This document shows, piece after piece, positions 52,078 through 58,828 of a DNA stretch of 64,000 nt; positions within the stretch are counted from its first letter, which is position 1; each line of letters opens with the position of its first letter. The stretch comes from Spirochaetota bacterium. Lineage in GTDB: Bacteria > Spirochaetota > Spirochaetia > Treponematales > Treponemataceae. Both the position numbers and the translations under genes were made by a program. Location of the stretch: NCBI GenBank assembly GCA_023393015.1, contig JAEWMY010000007.1:14943-78942 (forward strand), written 5' to 3'. The notes beneath the pieces were generated by a model. The model saw nothing but the letters and a program-made list of their open reading frames with translations, ran no database searches and had not been told where the DNA came from.

Positions 52078-53367
52078 ATGGAGTACTACTGTCTGATGCA
52101 ATCCGCGGTTTCGTATATCGAAAGCCGCGTACGCTCCGAAATAGACTGCGGTGAGTTAAGCCGATCGTTCGGCGTATCCGAAGCCCACTTCCGCGACGTG
52201 TTCGCGAGTCAGATGGGCGTGCCCCCGGGGCGCTACGCGCTATCCCGGCGGGTCGCGAACGCCGCGTTCGAACTTTCGCATACCGACAGGAGCGTCGTCG
52301 ACATCGCGCTTGATTACGGCTTCGACTGTCCCGATACCTTTACCCGGGCGTTCAGACGCGAGACCGGCATGACGCCGTCTTCGTTCCGTTCGTCCAGGGT
52401 GCCGGTAGGGAGGGTGAGGCTCGTGGCGGGGGCGTACGGACCGGGATTGATAACGACGGGAAGCCTGAAGGTCATTCAGCCCGCACCGGAGGAACGTATG
52501 AAGAAAGAAAGAATCGAAAAGGCCGGCGACGCCTGCGTGCTGTACGGCGTGAAGAAAGTCCAGTTTTGTCCCGAGGAATGCACGCCCTTTCCCGCGGCGC
52601 TCCGCTCCTGCCTCAACTATCTGGGACAGGATGTCAGATACCCGCATCTCATGGCGGCGACCGGGGCGGCGTTTCGTCTCCGATGGAACGCCTCTTCCTG
52701 GGACCCGGGCAATATCGATATCATGAACGTCTTCGCCGATCCGGAGGAGGCCTTCGTCCGGGGTTTCCGCGCCGCCGGCAGGGCGTTCGCCTTCCTGAGG
52801 AGGGACGCCGGCGCCACGAAGGAAGATTTCGCCGCGTTCATACGCGCCGAGATCGACGCGGGCCGGCCCGTTCTCGCGCTCGGGATTATCGGCCCGCCCG
52901 AGGCGTGTATCGTCACGGGATACCGGGACGGAGGGAACACCCTGCTCGGATGGAACTTCTTTCAGGAAATGCCCGAGTTCGGCGGCGGAGCGCTCGACGA
53001 GTCGGGATACTTCGTGACCGACGGCTGGTGGGATAACCCGTCGACCCGGATGCTCATGTCGATCGGCGAGGAGTGCGCGGAGACGACCGCCGTCGAGGAA
53101 CTCCTGAAGACCGCGCTCGCCGTGCTCGAACGGGAGTCCGTCGCGCATCCGGGCGGATGCGTCCATCTGGGAGGGCAGGCCGCCTACCGCGCCCTGGCCG
53201 CGGCGCTTTCGAACGACGCGGACTGGGCGGCGGGGGAGAAGCGCGCGCTCGCGCTCGCCGATCCAGCCGTCCGGAAGAAGATCGTCTCGGGCGTCCTGAA
53301 GGCGGCCGAGCTTGATCGCGCCGCCGCCGCCGCGATCCGGGAGCTTCTCGGCACGCGGAGCCGATAG
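52078..53367 (+). CDS. AraC HTH fused to a BtrH/C39-like domain
   Basis: This 429-residue soluble protein has an N-terminal AraC DNA-binding domain (residues 1-104, DCGELSRSFGVSEAHFRDVF and SVVDIALDYGFDCPDTFTRA) and not the usual C-terminal one. A papain-like domain of the BtrH/C39 type follows (about 140-340). The likely Cys is in FPAALRSCLNYLG, but the expected catalytic His region reads PPEACIVTGYRDGG, with Cys or Ala in place of His. The rest (about 345-429) is helical. It may be a ligand-sensing pseudo-enzyme fused to a regulator. No target gene is evident beside it. Confidence 0.8.
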   Translation: MEYYCLMQSAVSYIESRVRSEIDCGELSRSFGVSEAHFRDVFASQMGVPPGRYALSRRVANAAFELSHTDRSVVDIALDYGFDCPDTFTRAFRRETGMTPSSFRSSRVPVGRVRLVAGAYGPGLITTGSLKVIQPAPEERMKKERIEKAGDACVLYGVKKVQFCPEECTPFPAALRSCLNYLGQDVRYPHLMAATGAAFRLRWNASSWDPGNIDIMNVFADPEEAFVRGFRAAGRAFAFLRRDAGATKEDFAAFIRAEIDAGRPVLALGIIGPPEACIVTGYRDGGNTLLGWNFFQEMPEFGGGALDESGYFVTDGWWDNPSTRMLMSIGEECAETTAVEELLKTALAVLERESVAHPGGCVHLGGQAAYRALAAALSNDADWAAGEKRALALADPAVRKKIVSGVLKAAELDRAAAAAIRELLGTRSR

Positions 53368-53371
53368 GTTC

Positions 53372-53404
53372 ACGCGGCGTCTCCGTCGGTCGGAGACGCC
53401 GCGT
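53372..53404. terminator. Strong hairpin between convergent genes
   Basis: A 14-bp perfect stem (53372-53385 and 53391-53404, ACGCGGCGTCTCCG and its complement) with a 5-nt loop follows the AraC-fusion stop codon. There is no T-run, so it may end transcription only weakly or act as an mRNA 3' stabiliser. Confidence 0.45.
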
Positions 53405-53467
53405 ACGCAAGAGACTTCGGAAAACAGGCCGTACTGCTTGCCCGATACCGGCGCCCGGGCGGGCGGA

Positions 53468-54424
53468 TTACAACGCGGTCATATAGGTGACTTTTACCGA
53501 TGAGCCTATCGCGGGAATACCGGCGCCCCTGAAAGAAATAGAATTAGCGGACTCGACGTATTCCCAACCGTCCGTTTCCGATCGCGAGACACCCTGGCCG
53601 TTTACGGTGACTTGAATCGTCGTCGTATCCGGCAGAGATCCGAGCCGGATCGGCGAGGCAAGCGATGCCATGGAGTCAGCGAAGGCGGAAAAGACAGCGG
53701 AATAATCGGTTTCGTGAAGGTCGCGCGTGAAGCCGTCTAACGCGGAACAGAGTTCGGATACCCGCGTGGAGATCGTCTCTCCCGAAAGTTGCGTTTCCGG
53801 GTTGATCACGGAGAGCGAGAATGCGGCGCATGCCTTCCGGGCGGGCGACGTTCCGGTCAGGTTCTCGAGATACCGAATATAGTCCGAGACGGGTGTTGTT
53901 ATTGGTTGGTCATCCTCGTTTCCGATAAAGATGATCGCGAGAAACGCGTTCGATCCCGGAAGGTTGTATCCCTGGTTGAAGGGGCTTGACAGCGCGCTTC
54001 GCATGCTTTCAAGCGGCCTTTCCGTTCCGCTACCGTACAAACCCAGATTCAGGTTCGACTCGAACATGTCGAGATAATCGATCGTCTGCGGCGTTATTAT
54101 CGCCTCACCGGATTTTTTCGAGAATTCCGTTTTACTTGCCGTATTGGCATAGGCGTCCGTTCCCGTAACCGCGCAGCGGAATTGGTATGACTTTGAGGCT
54201 AACCGGGAGAGCGTCGCTCCCGCATGAGCAAGTATGTCGGCCGTGTACGTTTGCATGTTCCCCGAGTTGTCCATTACGAAGAGGATGTCGATAGGGAGAC
54301 TCGAGAAAACGTAATTCTCGGTGATACGACCCGAATCGCCCGACCCGCTTGAGCAGGAGAGCGTCGCGGCAAGCGCAAAGAGCACTCCCATACACAGTGA
54401 AAGACGGGATTGTAATTTTTTCAT
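53468..54424 (-). CDS. vWA-like lipoprotein
   Basis: This 318-residue lipoprotein (signal ending in LAATLSC) has a von Willebrand A-like start, IDILFVMDNSGNMQTYTADI. This is close to the metal-ion site DxSxS, with Asn-Ser-Gly-Asn in place of DxSxS. The middle part holds FLAIIFIGNEDDQPI, fitting a Rossmann-like beta-strand. A short beta-rich C-terminal stretch (TTTIQVTVNGQGVSRSETDG) ends the protein. It may bind surface proteins or cell-wall partners, but no enzyme activity is visible. The ATG at 54424 begins a clear lipoprotein signal; a longer frame to 55048 runs opposite the radical SAM gene and is rejected. Confidence 0.75.
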   Translation of the reverse strand: MKKLQSRLSLCMGVLFALAATLSCSSGSGDSGRITENYVFSSLPIDILFVMDNSGNMQTYTADILAHAGATLSRLASKSYQFRCAVTGTDAYANTASKTEFSKKSGEAIITPQTIDYLDMFESNLNLGLYGSGTERPLESMRSALSSPFNQGYNLPGSNAFLAIIFIGNEDDQPITTPVSDYIRYLENLTGTSPARKACAAFSLSVINPETQLSGETISTRVSELCSALDGFTRDLHETDYSAVFSAFADSMASLASPIRLGSLPDTTTIQVTVNGQGVSRSETDGWEYVESANSISFRGAGIPAIGSSVKVTYMTAL

Positions 54425-54538
54425 AGTCTTACTGTACGGGCGCTTTTGTTTTCTGTCAACTTTATTACCACGCGATTCTTGTTGCCCCCGCGCCCGTGGT
54501 ATACTGTGCGGACACTTCACGGCACGGCACGGCAGGTC

Positions 54539-55357
54539 ATGAGCATGAGAGTAACCGAAAAAACGGCGCGGAGCGTCATCACGAAATCGAATCTTCCCGC
54601 GGCGGACTACGTGATAAACCCGTACGTCGGCTGTTCGCACGCATGCCGGTATTGCTACGCGCGGTTCATGTCGCGCTTCAGCGGCCACGAAGAGCCCTGG
54701 GGAAGGTACGTGGACGTCAAGGTAAACGCGGCGGACCTCATCCCCGAAACGGGCGACAAGTACCGGGGGAAGTCCGTGTTCATGTCGTCGGTTACCGACC
54801 CCTACCTCCACGTCGAGCGGGAGTACGGCCTGACGAGGAGGATCCTGGAAAAAATCGTCAGGCTCGAGCCCTTCCTCGGCATCCAGACCAAGAGCGGCCT
54901 TATCGCGCGCGACATCGATATCCTCCGTCGATTCGACAACTGCGAGGCCGGGCTCACCGTCACCACGCTCGACGACGCCGTCCGGAGGGAGATCGAGCCC
55001 GGCGCCTCCTCCGTTTCCGAACGGCTCGCCGCGCTCCGGGCGCTCCATGATTCCGGGATACGGACCTACGCCTTCATCGGCCCCGTTATGCCGGGTCTCA
55101 CCGACTGGCGGTCGATCATCGAGGGAACCCGCGCGTACGTCGACTTCTATATGATAGAGAACCTCAACATGTCGGGAGCCGTTCGGGAATCCGTGATGAG
55201 TTGGTTACGCGCGAAACGCGCTGGTCTAGTCCCTGAATACGGACGGATATACGGAAGCCGAAACGACTACTGGGACCGCGTGGAGGGCGAGATTCGCGAC
55301 TACTGCCGCGAACGGGGAATCGACGGGCGGCTCTTCTTCCACCACGGGGGACGATGA
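54539..55357 (+). CDS. SPL-family radical SAM protein
   Basis: This 272-residue enzyme has the radical SAM cluster motif CxxxCxxC in GCSHACRYCYARFM, followed by VFMSSVTDPYLHVEREYGLTRR and GIQTKSGLIARDID. These are typical of the spore photoproduct lyase-like (SplB/Rv2578c) group. The C-terminal part has YAFIGPVMPGLTD and YDFYMIEN-like strands (VDFYMIENLNMSG). True SPL is a spore DNA repair enzyme, but many members occur in non-spore formers and have unknown substrates, so only the family is claimed. The start at 54539 is chosen over an ATG six bases later. It is divergent from the vWA-like gene. Confidence 0.88.
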   Translation: MSMRVTEKTARSVITKSNLPAADYVINPYVGCSHACRYCYARFMSRFSGHEEPWGRYVDVKVNAADLIPETGDKYRGKSVFMSSVTDPYLHVEREYGLTRRILEKIVRLEPFLGIQTKSGLIARDIDILRRFDNCEAGLTVTTLDDAVRREIEPGASSVSERLAALRALHDSGIRTYAFIGPVMPGLTDWRSIIEGTRAYVDFYMIENLNMSGAVRESVMSWLRAKRAGLVPEYGRIYGSRNDYWDRVEGEIRDYCRERGIDGRLFFHHGGR

Positions 55358-55485
55358 CGGGCTTGCCGCGATCGCGACAAACCCGTTACGAGCGGAATCA
55401 GAACCGCGAAGCGACACCGCAGGGCAAAAAAAGTCGGGCGCGAGGACGGGACGATCCGGTACGCTCGTACCCGGAGGATACGAGG

Positions 55486-56589
55486 ATGAAACAACGATTT
55501 ACGTACCAGGTCATGGAGGGAGAGGCCCTGGCGGTCGGACGGGAGGAAGCCCGCGCGCTCAAAAAGGTCGCGCCGGGCGCGATTCCCTTCTTTACCAACC
55601 CGCTCGGGGGCGACGCCTCCCGCCTCGCCGAGGCGGAAATCCTGCTTCGGATGACCGAAGAATGGTGCCCGGGTCTCGTGCCGGAAATCGAGGGCTTCGC
55701 GAAGGAGCTGGGCGCGCTCCCTGAGTCCGTCGTGTGGTATACGGCGACGATTCCCCGTTCGGGCCACTGCAGCCACTTCGCCGTATTGCCCGACCGGTCA
55801 GCGTCCGGGAACGTGATCTGCGGCCGAAGCTACGAATGGAGCCTCGAGGACGAGTTCACCCTGCGCACGGTCCGCGTCGACGGACACTACGGCCACACCG
55901 GGTTCGGCGTTTTCGTCTTCGGGCGATATGACGGTATCAACGAAAAGGGCCTGTGGGTTTCCATGAGCGCGGGCGATCCGCGCCCCGACCGTCCGCTTCC
56001 GTCGAACCGGGGTTTCCGTTTCTGGGCGTTGCTCCGCACGATACTGGACCGCGCGTCGAGCGTCGACGAGGCCGTCGAGATCGCCTCCGCGTTCCCGCTC
56101 GCCTTCGATCTCAACTTGATCGTGGCGGACCGGCTCGGGCGCGCCGCCCTGATCGAGAAGGGCCCGGAGACGCAGGCCGTCAAGCGCGCGGAAACGGGCG
56201 TTCTCTCCTCCGCGAACCACTATTCGCTTCCCGGACCGCGCGACGCGCAGCCCGACATCTTCAAGCACTCGGACCTTCGCGCGCGCTACCTCGAGAAATC
56301 CCTCGCGGAGGGAAAGCTCTCGGTCGACGACGCGAAACGAATCCTTTCGGCGCCGATGCCCGACGGGGTCGTCGCCCACTACTACAAGGATTACTTCGGC
56401 ACGCTCTGGTCCGCGTGCGCCGACCTCTCGACGGGATCCTTCGAGGTGTGTTTCGGCGCGACCGACGTTCCGGCGAACGCCTTCCGCTCCTTCCGGCCGG
56501 ACGATCCCGTCGGAATGACGACGTTCGAGGCCGAGCTTCCCGACGAGTCCGCCCCCGAGGGAACGTGGGTACGGGTTCCGCGCGGATAA
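55486..56589 (+). CDS. C45/choloylglycine-type amidohydrolase
   Basis: This 367-residue protein resembles C45 autoproteolytic acyltransferase/hydrolases and linear-amide C-N hydrolases of the Ntn superfamily. SGHCSHFAVLPDRS holds a likely nucleophile (C95), followed by NVICGRSYEWS, which fits the family's substrate-side loop. Later landmarks are FGRYDGINEKGLWVSMS and LSSANHYSLPG. In this superfamily the Cys becomes N-terminal by self-cleavage; here about 94 residues precede it. No secretion signal is visible. The ATG at 55486 has GGAGG and GAGG upstream. The substrate (acylated amino acid, peptide or antibiotic side chain) cannot be decided. Confidence 0.82.
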   Translation: MKQRFTYQVMEGEALAVGREEARALKKVAPGAIPFFTNPLGGDASRLAEAEILLRMTEEWCPGLVPEIEGFAKELGALPESVVWYTATIPRSGHCSHFAVLPDRSASGNVICGRSYEWSLEDEFTLRTVRVDGHYGHTGFGVFVFGRYDGINEKGLWVSMSAGDPRPDRPLPSNRGFRFWALLRTILDRASSVDEAVEIASAFPLAFDLNLIVADRLGRAALIEKGPETQAVKRAETGVLSSANHYSLPGPRDAQPDIFKHSDLRARYLEKSLAEGKLSVDDAKRILSAPMPDGVVAHYYKDYFGTLWSACADLSTGSFEVCFGATDVPANAFRSFRPDDPVGMTTFEAELPDESAPEGTWVRVPRG

Positions 56590-56650
56590 TGCGGACGAAA
56601 CGCGCGACGAGATTGCGGGAACGCGTTTCGCGCGGTATACTGGTCCCATT

Positions 56651-58681
56651 ATGAGAAACAAACTACTTGTAGTCGGATTGGCGTGTCTTGGTATCGCGGC
56701 TCTCGCCGTATCGTGCGCGACTCAGCCGGCGGCGGGTCCCGCCGTCACCGACGCGGGCGTGATCTCCATGATCAACAAGAACTGCTTCGAGGTTGTCGTC
56801 CGCAAGCCCGTCAAGGACTCGATGGTCTACGACAAGGAACTGAACTGGGATTTGGTGGACTATCGAATCAGAAACGACGATTATTACGGAGTCGGCACCG
56901 CCTTCGCCATCAGCGAAACGGAGCTGGTGACGGCCGCGCACGTTCTGGGGGTAAATCAGGATTCGCTCGTCTACACCGAGCGACTGATCCGCCAGAAGTT
57001 CCGAAACGAAAAGGGGCAAATGGAGGAGAAGGTTTGGGAGATCGAATCCGTCAAGGCCTTCGCCTCGAACCGCGACTACGTCGTTTTCACGGCCAAGGGC
57101 CTCGTCCTCGACTCCTGGTTCCCGAAGGCCGCCAAGCTCGAATTCAACAAGAAGATATACACCGCGGGTAACGCCTACGGCGAGGGAATCGTCATCCGCG
57201 ACGGGGTTCTCCTGGACACCATTCCCGAAAGCGAAAACGGGGAGTGGGAATTCCTCAAGAGCTCGATCGCGACGAATCCCGGTAATTCCGGAGGGCCGCT
57301 TCTCAACGCGAACTTCGAGGTTATAGGAATCGTGCTCCAGAAAAAGGACGATTTTTGCTACGCGCTGAACATCAACGACATCATCCCGAACAAGGCGATA
57401 CTGCACATGCGCGCCAACTTCGCCTTCACGGTGTTCAACAAGAAGGTTCCCAAGGTCTATAACCGGCAAACGACGTTGCCGATGCCGTACAAGGATCTCA
57501 TCGCCTGGTACGCGAAGGAACAGACGGCGCTGAACGAGGACGGGATGAACGCCCTGCTCGGGGAAAACAAGGACGACCTCTTTCCCGTCGGCGAAAACTC
57601 CCGGAAGGCGCTCTTTACCCTCATGTTCTCGTCGTTCCCCCAGTTCTTCCTGCAGGGAAGCAACGACCTCGCCTGGTTCATGACCAATCTCAAGACGAGC
57701 GTGTCCGATCTCGGGCAAAACGGGAAAATCTACTGGGCCGAGCCGTACGAAAAGGCGGGGGTGTTCCTTCTGGACATCGAGCATCCCGACACGGTGCAAG
57801 CCTCCGAGTATACCGACAAGCCGACCGTGATGATGGACACGATCCTCAAGGGGATCAAGTTCGACCGGAAGCTCACGAACCAGGACGCCGGCTCGCGAAT
57901 CCTTTCGATGGGGAAACCCATATTCTCCGATTCCCATACGGACAAGTGGGGTCGCGTGTGGAAGATCAACCACTGGCTCATGGAGTTCTCCGACCGGCTC
58001 GTCATCGTGTTCTCGACCCCCACGCCGCAGGGCGTCTCGATCCTGTACAAGGAGATACCGAGTTACGAGCGGACGTCCTGGATGTGGGACATGAAGCGAC
58101 TCGTCGACTTCGTCAACGTTTCCTATATGGGAACGCTCAAGGAGTGGGAAGCCTTCTTCTCGCGCCCCGACTTCCTCTTCGGTCCGTTGGCCTCCGCGAA
58201 GTTCTCGTACAAGGACGGAAAGAACGCGCGCGTCGTCACGAAGGACTTCGACGTGACGGTCGACAACGACGTTCTCAAGATAGAGGAAAAGACCTCGCTC
58301 GTGCTCAACATGAACGTCTTCGAAAAGGGCGGAAAGCCGGTGTGGGACGTCCGTCGCGTGTTGTTCTCCGAGAACACCGACAAGCAGAATTACTGCATGC
58401 TCTTGCACTTCAGCGAACCCGACAAGAGTCTCCCGAAAGACTACCTCGACGAGTGGCAAAAACTCGCTATAGACAGGCAGCACCCCTACACCAACGAGGC
58501 GTTCAGGGAAGAGGGAAACACGAAGATCGGAAAGCTGCACGAAAAGTTCGTCGTGAACGGCAAGACCGTAACCCCGAAGGGCTACGTGTATACGATGTTC
58601 GTCTCGCGTTCGGGTAACAAGGAGGATTCGCAGATGGCGGATATCCTCGGAAAATTCGAAGCGGGTATCGCGCCGAAGTAA
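56651..58681 (+). CDS. Trypsin-like serine protease lipoprotein
   Basis: This 676-residue lipoprotein (signal ending in LAVSC) has an N-terminal trypsin-like protease domain. The His is in LVTAAHVLGV (about residue 97), the Asp in SNRDYVVFTAKG (about 141), and the Ser in NPGNSGGPLLN (about 215). The domain spans about 50-260. The C-terminal 400 residues have no recognised domain, only scattered aromatic and charged residues. HtrA proteases have PDZ domains there, and none is seen here. It probably cleaves surface or exported proteins. A clear terminator follows. Confidence 0.82.
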   Translation: MRNKLLVVGLACLGIAALAVSCATQPAAGPAVTDAGVISMINKNCFEVVVRKPVKDSMVYDKELNWDLVDYRIRNDDYYGVGTAFAISETELVTAAHVLGVNQDSLVYTERLIRQKFRNEKGQMEEKVWEIESVKAFASNRDYVVFTAKGLVLDSWFPKAAKLEFNKKIYTAGNAYGEGIVIRDGVLLDTIPESENGEWEFLKSSIATNPGNSGGPLLNANFEVIGIVLQKKDDFCYALNINDIIPNKAILHMRANFAFTVFNKKVPKVYNRQTTLPMPYKDLIAWYAKEQTALNEDGMNALLGENKDDLFPVGENSRKALFTLMFSSFPQFFLQGSNDLAWFMTNLKTSVSDLGQNGKIYWAEPYEKAGVFLLDIEHPDTVQASEYTDKPTVMMDTILKGIKFDRKLTNQDAGSRILSMGKPIFSDSHTDKWGRVWKINHWLMEFSDRLVIVFSTPTPQGVSILYKEIPSYERTSWMWDMKRLVDFVNVSYMGTLKEWEAFFSRPDFLFGPLASAKFSYKDGKNARVVTKDFDVTVDNDVLKIEEKTSLVLNMNVFEKGGKPVWDVRRVLFSENTDKQNYCMLLHFSEPDKSLPKDYLDEWQKLAIDRQHPYTNEAFREEGNTKIGKLHEKFVVNGKTVTPKGYVYTMFVSRSGNKEDSQMADILGKFEAGIAPK

Positions 58682-58735
58682 GCGCGACTCGTTTACCCGG
58701 CCGCCGCGTATGCGACTGCCGGATAGCGCAAAAGC

Positions 58736-58767
58736 AAAGCCGGGGATTTCGCCCCGGCTTTTTCTTT
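58736..58767. terminator. Rho-independent terminator after the protease gene
   Basis: AAAGCCGGGG and CCCCGGCTTT form a 10-bp stem with an ATTTCG loop (58746-58751), followed by a T-rich tract. The minus-strand copy is followed by CTTTGCTTTT, so it may also end the GH9 transcript. Confidence 0.85.
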
Positions 58768-58828
58768 CGTATGAGGGGGCTCCGAACGGGGAATGGCTCC
58801 CCTCGTGGCGCCCCCTGCCTCTTCCTTC

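Noticed and set aside
56663..58540. A 625-codon open frame opposite the protease gene
   Set aside because: It mirrors the coding frame of the trypsin-like gene and lacks any ribosome site or recognised domain.
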